64,000 bases of DNA from Chryseobacterium caseinilyticum (GTDB lineage Bacteria > Bacteroidota > Bacteroidia > Flavobacteriales > Weeksellaceae). The position numbers and the translations under genes were made by a program. Shown piece by piece: positions 34,051-42,532 of the stretch. Below the pieces are notes generated by a model that made no database searches, was not told where the DNA came from, and saw nothing but the letters and a program-made list of their open reading frames with translations. The stretch lies in the NCBI RefSeq assembly GCF_014837145.1, contig NZ_JACYFS010000001.1:1364001-1428000 (forward strand), given 5' to 3'. Every line of letters starts with the position of its first letter. Position 1 is the first letter of the stretch.

Positions 34051-34716
34051 ATGTTTAAAAAGATTTTAATTGCCGAAGACCACGAAGTCATCAACCTTTC
34101 TGTACAACGAACTGTAAAAGAACTGGAAATTCCGGTTGCAGATCAGGTTTTTTACTGCGACGACGCTTTGGAAAAAGTAAAAAAGAGCCTGCGTGAAAAT
34201 GACCCCTATGATTTAATAATCACCGATCTCCATTATGACGAAGATCATCATCAACAGAATTTGAAGGATGGTAAGGAAATGATTGCTGCCATAAAAAAGA
34301 TTCAGCCCGGTGTGAAGGTCATTTTCTTTTCTGCAGAGCACAAATCCGGAGTGATTGATTCACTTTTTAACCATCTGAAAATTGACGGTTTTGTGAGAAA
34401 AGGCAGAAACGACGCCAAAGAACTTAAAAAGGCAATTACAATGGTTGCCCAGGGAGAAAAATATCTTTCTCTGGATATAAAACATGATCTGAAAGAACTC
34501 AACAGTTACGAATTTACGTCATACGATATTACGCTTATTTCACTTCTCGCTCAGGGCGTTTTCCTGAAAAACATCCCTATTTATCTTCAGAACAATAACA
34601 TCAAACCCAACAGCCTCAGCAGTGTGGAAAAAAAACTTACCGGTCTCCGCGAAGGTCTGAAAATCAACAATAACGAGCAGTTGGTAGCATTTTGTAAAGA
34701 TTTGGGACTTATTTAG
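34051..34716 (+). CDS. NarL/LuxR-type response regulator
   Basis: A 221-residue regulator starting at the ATG at 34051, directly preceded by a TTG. The receiver domain has the acidic pocket ILIAEDH (residues 5-11), phospho-acceptor Asp59 in IITDLHYD and the conserved Lys in FVRKGRN. The C-terminal part (about 150-221: ITLISLLAQGVFLKNIPIYLQ, SSVEKKLTGLREGL) is a divergent LuxR/GerE helix-turn-helix. It is the natural partner of the TPR kinase just upstream and should bind DNA when phosphorylated, perhaps at the repeats in 31824-31860. Confidence 0.87.
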   Translation: MFKKILIAEDHEVINLSVQRTVKELEIPVADQVFYCDDALEKVKKSLRENDPYDLIITDLHYDEDHHQQNLKDGKEMIAAIKKIQPGVKVIFFSAEHKSGVIDSLFNHLKIDGFVRKGRNDAKELKKAITMVAQGEKYLSLDIKHDLKELNSYEFTSYDITLISLLAQGVFLKNIPIYLQNNNIKPNSLSSVEKKLTGLREGLKINNNEQLVAFCKDLGLI

Positions 34717-34780
34717 TACCATTTGATTTGAAATTTAAAATTCCTACTTTTAATGAAATTTAAATTTCGGCTTATTTCAA

Positions 34781-35479
34781 ATGAACAGTTTTAACTTTCA
34801 CGACAGACATTTTGTTACCGTTACATCTTTTTCAGACTTGACAGATACTGATTTTCAGGGAACTGTAAATTCGCTTTGCTGGAAACGAAATCTGAAAGGT
34901 GATTTCAAAGAAATAGTTTCAAAACTTCAGTTGGAAGAAGATATCACTGTCGTCTCACCGGACGACCTTTCTAAACTTAGCCTGTCTGAAAATGGTGAAA
35001 TTGCAAGAGAAATTATTTTAAATGATCTTCAGCTGCTGACAGATTTCGGAGCTTTACCTACGCTGAATTTACTCAAAAATTACGAAAGGGATGATGAATT
35101 TGATTTTATTTCTACCGACGTTTATTCTTTTCATGTAGACCGCTCACCCATTTTGGCAGATACTTTTTTATGCACTTATCACGGTACTTCCAGCGATATT
35201 TTGCCGAATGATCAGGCGGTTCAGAAGATTTTAATTCCTGAAGTCCGTGAAAAACTAATAGAATTACATGAAGGTTCTGATGATGATTTTGAAACTTTTT
35301 TGGAAGAAAACTTCTTTGATCTTCATTATGAACCGAAAGAAGATTCCCAACCTATTAATTTGGGACAGGGAAATCTTTGGAGACTGGCGGTGGATCATCC
35401 TAAGCAAAAGGTTTTGCCCTGCATTCATCGTGCTCCGGTAGAAAATGACGGAGAATATCGGCTTCTCCTGATCTGCTGA
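34781..35479 (+). CDS. DUF1826-like protein
   Basis: A 232-residue soluble protein. The central block TDFGALPTLNLLKNYERDDEF, then YSFHVDRSPILADTFLCTYHGTSSDILPN, recalls the DUF1826 family, whose proteobacterial members appear in zinc-responsive operons. His131 (FHVDRS) and His142 (TYHG) are placed as possible ligands. No signal peptide. It is downstream of the response regulator but with a 64-base gap. Assignment is tentative and the role unknown. Confidence 0.5.
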   Translation: MNSFNFHDRHFVTVTSFSDLTDTDFQGTVNSLCWKRNLKGDFKEIVSKLQLEEDITVVSPDDLSKLSLSENGEIAREIILNDLQLLTDFGALPTLNLLKNYERDDEFDFISTDVYSFHVDRSPILADTFLCTYHGTSSDILPNDQAVQKILIPEVREKLIELHEGSDDDFETFLEENFFDLHYEPKEDSQPINLGQGNLWRLAVDHPKQKVLPCIHRAPVENDGEYRLLLIC

Positions 35480-35570
35480 AGATGATTTTTCAGTAAATAA
35501 ATCTGCCTGAAACAGTTTATTTCCATCATGAAAGATTAATTTTGAAATAATTCATAAACAGGAAATCAGT

Positions 35571-35807
35571 ATGATATTCACATCGCAACTTATCTCTGTG
35601 CTGTTCTTTTGGCTTTTAAATCTGATTTATGACTGGTGGATTCCCGAAGTGGCAATTCTTTCGGGATTGCTTACCGGAATATTTACTGGGTGGATTTTAG
35701 GCTTGCTACTGTTCACTGCAAGTAAAAAAATTGTAATTTTTATAAAGGTTCAGATCGACAGTAAAGTTCTCAGGAAAAATAAATCTATTGAAAGCTATGA
35801 AAAATGA
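35571..35807 (+). CDS. Small two-helix membrane protein
   Basis: A 78-residue protein with two hydrophobic stretches (about residues 6-20 and 27-48) and a charged tail (KVLRKNKSIESYEK). It overlaps the next gene by 11 bases, so the two are translated from one message. Family not recognised. Confidence 0.55.
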   Translation: MIFTSQLISVLFFWLLNLIYDWWIPEVAILSGLLTGIFTGWILGLLLFTASKKIVIFIKVQIDSKVLRKNKSIESYEK

Positions 35808-36222
35808 AATTACTAAAACCATCACCAACGGACTTTTGGTCAGCTTCCTGACTGGAATAACCGTATCTTTCCTTGCTATTTTCATCATTCAGTTTCAAAA
35901 CCAGAGTCATTATGACGATGAAAGACCTAGAATGGATTGTTTTGCAGGTTTAGGTTACGGAATTATTGTCGGTGTGCATTTTTTATTTGTTATCCTCAGT
36001 TTGCCTGCATTTTTCAATCTTTTCAAAACTGTGCGGGAACACAGATTTTATTCTTTTCTGTCATTTTTCACTGGTCCGTTTTTATATTTAATTTTCATTT
36101 CATTCAGTCTATCGGAATTTTCAGAAGAGGATTTTTTATTTATAATTCCATGGATTTTTATAGTGATCTGGGTATATTATTATTTTAAATTACAGAAAAT
36201 AATTAAACTTAAAAATGAATAA
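35797..36222 (+). CDS. Four-helix membrane protein
   Basis: A protein of 141 residues from the ATG at 35797 (a TTG nine bases upstream would add three residues). It has four hydrophobic segments (about residues 10-32, 47-72, 84-106 and 112-131) and ends in a Lys-rich tail. It overlaps the preceding small gene. Nothing in the sequence points to a known family or substrate. Confidence 0.6.
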   Translation: MKNEITKTITNGLLVSFLTGITVSFLAIFIIQFQNQSHYDDERPRMDCFAGLGYGIIVGVHFLFVILSLPAFFNLFKTVREHRFYSFLSFFTGPFLYLIFISFSLSEFSEEDFLFIIPWIFIVIWVYYYFKLQKIIKLKNE

Positions 36223-36255
36223 TTTGTTTTAATTTTAATTAAATTAAACACAGCT

Positions 36256-37092
36256 ATGATGAAATTATTCCGCTACTTCTCTTACGTTTTCTGCCTCTCA
36301 CTGTTAGCGTGCAGCAACGACAATCCAAAGAAAAATATAATAAGACCGGTTGTAAATCATGAAGATAAAAAATCAGTTCCATTTACATCGGATACCAAAA
36401 CCATTCACGTTTTTGTGGCTTTGTGTGACAATAAATACCAGGGAATTGTGCCCGTTCCTGAAAAAATAGGAAACGGGCAAGATCCCGACAACAATCTCTA
36501 CTGGGGTTGTGGATTTGGTGTACGAACTTATTTTAAGAAAAGCAAAGAATGGAAATTTCTTGAAAGCCGAAAACTACAGTCTGGAAAGCTGGAAAGAATA
36601 ATTTTTAGACATACCACCAAAAATTATTATCTAGTTGCCGATGCTTACGATGGTCAGTTCATCAAAAATGCCACGGTCGATTTTCTGAACAGCAGCGCAG
36701 GAAATGAAAAAGACACTTTAAAAACAGGAAAAACCGTCATCGGAATTGGTGGAAACGCCAATTTGCTGGCATTCACCGGACACGACGGCCTGATGGATTT
36801 CCAGTTGAATCAAACCTTTGAAAACACAGATAAACAGAAGCGTGACGTTATCATTCTGGCGTGTTACAGCAAAAAATATTTTTCACCTCATCTGCAGAAA
36901 GCCAATGTAAATCCGCTGGTCTTGACTTCAGGTCTGATGAGTCCCGAAGCTTATACCCTGCACGATGCCATTTCAGGATATCTGAATTCTGAAACCAGTG
37001 AGCAAATACGGTCACGCGCTGCAAAAGCCTATTCAAAATACCAAAAATGCAGTGAAAAAGCTGCACGGAATCTTTTAGTGACCGGCTGGTAA
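36256..37092 (+). CDS. Lipoprotein with caspase-like His/Cys pair
   Basis: A 278-residue protein with a lipoprotein signal (LSLLACSND, Cys19) and a globular domain. IHVFVALCDNKYQG begins the domain, then LLAFTGHDGLMDF (His176) and DVIILACYSKKYF (Cys203). The order of a His-Asp/Gly at the end of one hydrophobic strand and an Ala-Cys at the end of the next is the dyad pattern of clan CD peptidases (caspase, gingipain, CHAT). The spacing (27 residues) is short but in the usual order. It could be a surface cysteine peptidase or an inactive relative. The following LTSGLMSPEAYTLHDAISGYL would then form the next strand-helix pair. No neighbour confirms the role. Confidence 0.6.
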   Translation: MMKLFRYFSYVFCLSLLACSNDNPKKNIIRPVVNHEDKKSVPFTSDTKTIHVFVALCDNKYQGIVPVPEKIGNGQDPDNNLYWGCGFGVRTYFKKSKEWKFLESRKLQSGKLERIIFRHTTKNYYLVADAYDGQFIKNATVDFLNSSAGNEKDTLKTGKTVIGIGGNANLLAFTGHDGLMDFQLNQTFENTDKQKRDVIILACYSKKYFSPHLQKANVNPLVLTSGLMSPEAYTLHDAISGYLNSETSEQIRSRAAKAYSKYQKCSEKAARNLLVTGW

Positions 37093-37153
37093 ATTCATGT
37101 AAACAAATCAGACTATTATGATTTTTTGATGAAAATCAGATATTTATGCTTAA

Positions 37154-37186
37154 AAAGAAGGATTTTAACTGAATCCTCCTTTCTTT
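37154..37186. terminator. Bidirectional hairpin between convergent genes
   Basis: AAAGAAGGATT (37154-37164) pairs with AATCCTCCTTT (37172-37182; one mismatch) over a 7-base loop; T/C residues follow on the plus strand and A residues precede it. Confidence 0.6.
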
Positions 37187-37222
37187 CTAACATCAAATTT
37201 TGATGAGCATTTGAATAAATTC

Positions 37223-38242
37223 TTACATTAAAACATCATTTACAGGTACAATCGGTTTTGGTAAATTGCTTTCTCCGAGAATCTGAAGCAGATCAATTTC
37301 AATGGTTCGGCATATAGAAAGCATTGGAATATCTGTTCCCAGACCTTCAAAAGGGTTTTCGGAATAGTCGCCAATCAGCTCCATCACGACATAAATCCAC
37401 CCAACGACCGTACCGAAAGGGATCATTAACCAAACTCCTGCATCGCCTAATTTGGCAAACTCTGCAACAATTCCCAAAGGTAATAGGAAAATAAAAATGC
37501 AGTTGAAAATAAAGCTCAAGTTGGCATACTGACGCGGAAGAGGAAACTTTTTGATCCGCTCTGCCCTGCCCTGATGGTCGTAAAAATCGTTCAGAATAGT
37601 TTGCATATCAAGCTGCCGGCGCATGTGGAGAATTTCCCGTTCCTCAAGAAATGCCAGATCCTGCGACTGAAGATTGATGATCTGCGTGGCTTTGTTGGCA
37701 GCAGTTTCCCAGTCTTTTTCATTTTGAAAATATCTTTGCTGCTGTTTTTCATTCAGATAATCCTGAAACTGTCCAACCCCAAAATTGTCTCTCCTCCTCA
37801 TGGCTATTTTTGCAAAATGATGATTGAGACTCACGTGTTCCCATTGTGTAGGAACCAGCAACTGCTCCCGAAAAGTGTACAGCCAGGCGATATGGCGGTA
37901 AATAAGATCTGTTTTTATTTTTTTGATTTCTTCATCGGAATACTGGTTGCTTTTAACGTAAGAATTTACCATTACACCCCAACTCCTGCTGCTGTTTACA
38001 ATTGCTCCCCAGATTTTTCTGGCTTCCCATACACGGTCGTAGCTTTGATTATTCTTGAATCCCACATAAAACGCCACCGCCGTTCCCACCAACGAAACCG
38101 GCAGCCAAGGAATCGAAATCCAGTGCCAACCGACCAATTTATAAACAACCGCCACAATCAGCATATACGCGATCAACCACCAAAGATGATGACCCGCAAA
38201 TTCAAAAATCCCTTTAACTGTGAAACTCTTTTTAACTAACAT
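37223..38242 (-). CDS. Bestrophin family anion channel
   Basis: A 339-residue membrane protein with four hydrophobic helices (about residues 19-37, 43-61, 230-250 and 262-285) and the bestrophin landmarks: LVGTAVAFYVGFKNNQSYDRVWEARKIWGAIVNSSRSW near 50-88 (the conserved N-x-x-x-DR-x-E region), and the C-terminal ENPFEGLGTDIPM. Bacterial bestrophins (UPF0187) are pentameric ion channels. The Tyr/Asp-rich N-terminus of the family is intact. It is alone on its strand before mnmE (opposite end), with no partner gene. Confidence 0.92.
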   Translation of the reverse strand: MLVKKSFTVKGIFEFAGHHLWWLIAYMLIVAVVYKLVGWHWISIPWLPVSLVGTAVAFYVGFKNNQSYDRVWEARKIWGAIVNSSRSWGVMVNSYVKSNQYSDEEIKKIKTDLIYRHIAWLYTFREQLLVPTQWEHVSLNHHFAKIAMRRRDNFGVGQFQDYLNEKQQQRYFQNEKDWETAANKATQIINLQSQDLAFLEEREILHMRRQLDMQTILNDFYDHQGRAERIKKFPLPRQYANLSFIFNCIFIFLLPLGIVAEFAKLGDAGVWLMIPFGTVVGWIYVVMELIGDYSENPFEGLGTDIPMLSICRTIEIDLLQILGESNLPKPIVPVNDVLM

Positions 38243-38420
38243 TATGTGTAAATTTTATTTAAACTACCGAATATAAAGAAAGTTTTTTCATCAGGCAAAA
38301 GAGAAATTTCACTGTAAATTTCAGAGTAAACGAAAGAAATTTTAATGAAGTCAGATTTGAAATTCACTAAAAAAATTAGAATAGCGTTTAGCTGTAAAAT
38401 AATCAGGGAAATTGCTGTGG

Positions 38421-39866
38421 TTATTTACCGATACAAAACTTAGAAAAAATATTCCCCAGCACCTCATCATTCGTAAACTCACCGGAGATTTCACCCAAGT
38501 ATTCCAAAGCGTAGCGAAGTTCATAAGCCAATAATTCAGTTGAAATCTTTCCTGAAATGGCATCTTCTACCCTTTTCACGGATTCTAAAGATTTCTGCAA
38601 CGCTTCGTAATGACGCTGGTTTGTGATAATCGTGCTTTCCTGAGTTTCCAGATTTTGAATGTAGTCAGCAAGTTCGGTTTTCAACTGCTCGATTCCGGTT
38701 TTGTTTTTTGCTGAAATTCCGATGATCTGCGAAGTATAATCTGGAAATAATTGTTCTTTCAATTCTGCGTCAAATATATTAACAGAAGAAGCTTCCTGCA
38801 AATCAATTTTATTGTGAAGAAGAAGGATCTTTAAATCTTCACGGTAGAATTCTTTGATAAAATCTGTAATCTCATTTGGTGTAGAATCAAACTCATCGTA
38901 CAGATACAAAAGAATTTTTGCAGTTTCAATCTTCTCCTTCGCTTTTTTAACTCCGATTTCCTCTATAATATCGGTCGTTTCACGGATTCCAGCGGTATCA
39001 ATGAAACGGAAAGCTGTTCCTTTAATATGTAAAACTTCCTCAATCGTATCGCGCGTCGTTCCCGCAATTTCAGAAACAATCGCACGTTCTTCTTTCAGCA
39101 AGGCGTTTAGCAAAGTAGATTTTCCGGCGTTTGGTTTCCCGATAATGGCGACATCTACCCCATTTTTAATCGCATTTCCGTATTGAAAGCTGTCGATTAA
39201 CGAGCGTAATTTTTCTTCGGTCCTATTTAATGATGCTTTCAAAGCGGTTCGGTCTGCAAATTCCACGTCCTCCTCGGCAAAGTCAAGTTCTAGTTCGATT
39301 AATGATGTAAAATTCAATAAATCAGTTCTTAAAATGGAAATTTCATTGGTAATTCCACCTTTCAACTGATTTAAAGCGACTTTTCTTGATGCTTCATTTT
39401 CCGAAGCAATCAAATCGGCAATGGATTCTGCCTGGCTCAGATCAATTCTCCCGTTCATAAAGGCACGCATTGTAAACTCCCCCGCTTTCGCCATTCTCGC
39501 ACCGTTTTTAATCAAAACTTCCAGAATTTTCTTGGCAATATGCGGCGAACCGTGAAAAGAAATTTCCACAGAATCCTCTGCAGTAAAAGTTTTTGGTGCT
39601 CTGAAAATGGAAACCATAACCTCATCGATGACTTCGCTGTTGTCTGCTGGATTTTGGCTATTAGCTACTTTCTCCCCAATTCCATCAGCTATCTTCCCAT
39701 CCACAATAAACCCGTAATGAACCGTATGCGAATCAGCTTTTTCAAGATTTTTCCCCTGAAAAACCCGGTTGACAATTTCAAAAGACTGTTCCCCCGAAAT
39801 TCTGATAATTCCGATAGCTCCAATTCCGTTGGCAGTTGCCAGTGCGCAGATAGTGTCGTGATTCAT
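38421..39866 (-). CDS. mnmE: tRNA modification GTPase MnmE
   Basis: The 481-residue GTPase works with MnmG to install the 5-carboxymethylaminomethyl group on wobble uridine 34 of tRNA. The folate-binding N-terminal domain opens with TANGIGAIGIIRISG; the central G domain has GKPNAGKST (P-loop, about residues 230-238), DTAGIRET and HNKIDL; the C-terminus ends FCIGK, the catalytic CxGK motif. Length is normal for the family. Single gene on the minus strand. Confidence 0.97.
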   Translation of the reverse strand: MNHDTICALATANGIGAIGIIRISGEQSFEIVNRVFQGKNLEKADSHTVHYGFIVDGKIADGIGEKVANSQNPADNSEVIDEVMVSIFRAPKTFTAEDSVEISFHGSPHIAKKILEVLIKNGARMAKAGEFTMRAFMNGRIDLSQAESIADLIASENEASRKVALNQLKGGITNEISILRTDLLNFTSLIELELDFAEEDVEFADRTALKASLNRTEEKLRSLIDSFQYGNAIKNGVDVAIIGKPNAGKSTLLNALLKEERAIVSEIAGTTRDTIEEVLHIKGTAFRFIDTAGIRETTDIIEEIGVKKAKEKIETAKILLYLYDEFDSTPNEITDFIKEFYREDLKILLLHNKIDLQEASSVNIFDAELKEQLFPDYTSQIIGISAKNKTGIEQLKTELADYIQNLETQESTIITNQRHYEALQKSLESVKRVEDAISGKISTELLAYELRYALEYLGEISGEFTNDEVLGNIFSKFCIGK

Positions 39867-39889
39867 GGTGCAAAATTACGGAATAAACA

Positions 39890-40002
39890 TTTAAATTTAA
39901 AGATTCAAAATTCAAGTTTTAAAACACCATTTTCAATCAAAATTCAACTGCTCAAACTCCCTGCAACTCTCAACTCCCTCCCTCCAAACTCTCAAACACA
40001 GA
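39890..40002. repeat. Phrase repeat tract upstream of mnmE
   Basis: AAATTTAAAGATTCAAAATTC (39891-39911) is followed at 39955-40002 by a G-free stretch of CTCAAACTCCCTG-like words (CAACTCTCAACTCCCTCCC). The same C-rich vocabulary is inside the glycosyltransferase gene at 8818-8880. Confidence 0.6.
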
Positions 40003-40029
40003 TCCCCTATAACGCTCCCACATTTTCAG

Positions 40030-40150
40030 GAGCCGGGAACCTGCTGTCCGCTGTATCTTTTTTGTTATTGCGTACAATTGTTGATGATCATGGCTTATTT
40101 CATCCATCGCAATAACAAAAAAGGATGCCGCTTCCATCAGGGCTAGGATT
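40030..40150. repeat. Long-hairpin dispersed element
   Basis: An 18-base arm ATCTTTTTTGTTATTGCG (40055-40072) pairs with CGCAATAACAAAAAAGGAT (40108-40126, one bulge) across a 35-base loop; flanking GAGCCGGGAACCTGCTGTCC on the left and GATGCCGCTTCCATCAGGGC on the right look like conserved edges. From memory, similar hairpins with edges reading CCGCTTTCCGCT and GGATGCCGCTTCC recur in Flavobacteriia. It is non-coding. Confidence 0.6.
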
Positions 40151-40291
40151 CAGTTCGTATTCACTTATCACAACCAAAAAGATGATAATTATCCTTTCTT
40201 TAATTCGATAGAAAGCAAAAATCACAAACTATACAGAAATTTATTATTTATATCTAAAAAATATGATTTAAATTTAACAAAAAACACCAGG

Positions 40292-40501
40292 ATGGGAATC
40301 ATTCCATTAGTTTTAATTACAGTTATTATTGCAATATTTGTTCTGATTAAAATCCCCAATCTCACTCTCACAAGGAAGGTGATAATTGTTGCCGCTGTTG
40401 CAATGCTCTTTTTCATTGGAGTTGCATACGTTTTTATAACAGGTTTCGAAAGCGGAGGAAGACCAAATCTTGAAGAGGTTCCCATCATTCAAAAAGAATA
40501 A
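40292..40501 (+). CDS. Small two-helix membrane protein
   Basis: A 69-residue protein with two hydrophobic helices (about residues 3-20 and 28-50) joined by PNLTLTRK and ending in a polar tail (GGRPNLEEVPIIQKE). Not recognised; it precedes a cluster of envelope proteins. Confidence 0.55.
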   Translation: MGIIPLVLITVIIAIFVLIKIPNLTLTRKVIIVAAVAMLFFIGVAYVFITGFESGGRPNLEEVPIIQKE

Positions 40502-40559
40502 GATAGATTCTGAAAAAAAAATGGGAATGTAATTTCGCAGGACGATTTAAAATGAAATA

Positions 40560-40643
40560 ATGTTGCTAACAGATATCCTTTTAAATACGATCTTAGATTC
40601 TATACGATGGTGGTTTTTCCGTTATATTAAATTTAAAAAATAG
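40560..40643 (+). CDS. Possible 27-residue peptide
   Basis: ATG at 40560 to TAG at 40643 reads MLLTDILLNTILDSIRWW and then FFRYIKFKK: a hydrophobic, Trp-rich stretch with a basic end, as in a small membrane peptide. There is no independent support beyond the frame itself and its position 13 bases before the next gene. Confidence 0.2.
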   Translation: MLLTDILLNTILDSIRWWFFRYIKFKK

Positions 40644-40656
40644 AAAAACATAATAA

Positions 40657-41823
40657 ATGAAAAATTCAGTACTCATCATTTTCCTCACTGTATTCACTTG
40701 CTGTGAAGGAAAGAAGCAAACAGACGATTCTTCTGTAACACCTTCGCCAGCAATAACAAGATCATCAAAGATGGTCGCGCTAAGTGATTCTGTAAAAACA
40801 GAAGAAATTTTTCAGACTCCGACAATCAGGTATTCTCATCTGGAGAAAGGCTACACTTTTAATCTGCCATTCAATTACAGAATCGAGTATATTTCCAACC
40901 AAAACAGCCAAAACAGTTACTACAAATTTCAATGGAAAGTTACAGACGACCTTATCATTGACAGCAATAGTGGAGATTTTAAGCATTTTTCTGTGTCCAA
41001 TTTTATTCCTTACCTCTCCTCGTCTTCATACGGAGAAGGTGATTTTTTTATCGTAAAAAATAAAGGTAAAAATCAACTGATGATTTCAGATTTCCTGAAA
41101 TCTTTTGATGAAGTCCTGTATAAAGATCACAACAGCGCTATCATTAGTGATTATGGGAAATTGAAAGCTTTCTATTTTGAGTACCTACCCAAAAATTCTG
41201 AATATTTAGTTTACCTGAGCGATATTCCATTTCAAAATAAACGTCCCGAAGCGAAAACTGATGAGATGATCAATCAGCTGCTGCATCAGATTAGAATGGC
41301 TAAAAATATTTCTAAACCCATTAAAAACCAAGATAAAAGTTGGAATTCTTATGAGAAACAGCTTTCCGTTTTGGAAAAAGACTTTTTCAGAAAACTTAAT
41401 CTCGATGTAAAAAAAGAATTCACCTCTGATAAAAATTTAAAATCTTTTTCACCTTCAGATCAGGGAAACAACCGTTATTACACTGTTTTTAGTAACAATA
41501 AAGAAATAGAAACTGTTTGGACAAATCTCTATGCTATAAACAACAACGGAACAGTAAGTGTCACAGATACTGATCCAAATTTTGATTACTTAAGAGATTT
41601 GAATTTTAGATTTTTCTATACTGCTGACTATCAACAGATTTTAAAAACTGATCACAGCACCGTTTTTCAGAGAAAATCACAAGATGCATTTTGCTTAATT
41701 TCAAAAACCAAAAATAAGAAGTTTATCATCATGAAAGAATTCCCAGATTTAGTTCAACCACCTCCAGACCATTATAAAAATGAGATCGAGTTCTACAGGG
41801 AACTATTTGAAAATTATAAATAG
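40657..41823 (+). CDS. Unrecognised lipoprotein
   Basis: A 388-residue lipoprotein (IIFLTVFTCCEGKK, lipid Cys at about residue 15-16). The mature part has beta-rich segments (YTFNLPFNYRIEYI, FQWKVTDDLIID) and a helical middle (KQLSVLEKDFFRKLNLDVKKEF). I recognise no domain. It starts a run of four same-strand envelope proteins (40657-44565) with no clear terminator until the end, so they may form one operon or a set of tandem units. Confidence 0.65.
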   Translation: MKNSVLIIFLTVFTCCEGKKQTDDSSVTPSPAITRSSKMVALSDSVKTEEIFQTPTIRYSHLEKGYTFNLPFNYRIEYISNQNSQNSYYKFQWKVTDDLIIDSNSGDFKHFSVSNFIPYLSSSSYGEGDFFIVKNKGKNQLMISDFLKSFDEVLYKDHNSAIISDYGKLKAFYFEYLPKNSEYLVYLSDIPFQNKRPEAKTDEMINQLLHQIRMAKNISKPIKNQDKSWNSYEKQLSVLEKDFFRKLNLDVKKEFTSDKNLKSFSPSDQGNNRYYTVFSNNKEIETVWTNLYAINNNGTVSVTDTDPNFDYLRDLNFRFFYTADYQQILKTDHSTVFQRKSQDAFCLISKTKNKKFIIMKEFPDLVQPPPDHYKNEIEFYRELFENYK

Positions 41824-41896
41824 TTACTTCATTAATTATTTCCTGACCTGATACTTAGATTACTGTAGATCCACAAAAAAAGTAACAAGCACGATT

Positions 41897-42523
41897 ATGG
41901 CATTCATCCTGATTTTATCTTTCATCATCATTGCTTTTTTAATAATAGCAATCATTTGGCTTTTAAAAAATCCTATACGCAGAAAATATTCTTTTACCGT
42001 TTTAGGACTTGCCTTAATTTTTCTTTTGATTTATAATGTTTTTTTTGTCGACCACAGTATGAGATTTATTCAGTCTAAAGTTTATCCAAATTTATATCTT
42101 GTCGACAATGAAATAAGTGACAGAGATTCTCTGAACAGAATAATAAAAAAAATGGCGATTGAAAAGATGAATGCGGAATTTATCGGCAATGAAAATAAAT
42201 TTAAAAGTCACTATAAAGCCACGGATGTTTCCGATTCCAGAACGGAAATGGATTATCATATCGATTTCTACACCTATTTTGAGGGTTGGGGCACAGATCC
42301 GTTTAGACAAGCCGGCACCGCACATTTTATCGAAAATGAAGAAGATCCTGGAGGATTTTCGAGTGAGGAACTGAGTCATTACAATTCGTATCGCATAGCC
42401 AGTTTAAGCGTTCAGTTTTGTAAAAATGATACTGTAAATTATTACAGCGTTCTCAGATACTATCAGCAGGGAAATGAGACCATATCAGACACCATCATCA
42501 GCAAATGCAGAAGGAAAAATTAA
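41897..42523 (+). CDS. Membrane-anchored protein of unknown function
   Basis: A 208-residue protein with two N-terminal transmembrane helices (about residues 2-24 and 34-53) and an extracytoplasmic domain of 150 residues containing DRDSLNRIIKKMAIEKMNAEF and YHIDFYTYFEGWGTD. Its stop is nine bases before the next lipoprotein gene. Family not recognised. Confidence 0.6.
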   Translation: MAFILILSFIIIAFLIIAIIWLLKNPIRRKYSFTVLGLALIFLLIYNVFFVDHSMRFIQSKVYPNLYLVDNEISDRDSLNRIIKKMAIEKMNAEFIGNENKFKSHYKATDVSDSRTEMDYHIDFYTYFEGWGTDPFRQAGTAHFIENEEDPGGFSSEELSHYNSYRIASLSVQFCKNDTVNYYSVLRYYQQGNETISDTIISKCRRKN

Positions 42524-42532
42524 TTTAAAATT

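Noticed and set aside
37574..38239. 221-codon plus-strand frame
   Set aside because: Antisense shadow of the bestrophin gene.
39540..40115. 191-codon plus-strand frame
   Set aside because: Antisense to mnmE and then repeat sequence; no coding character.
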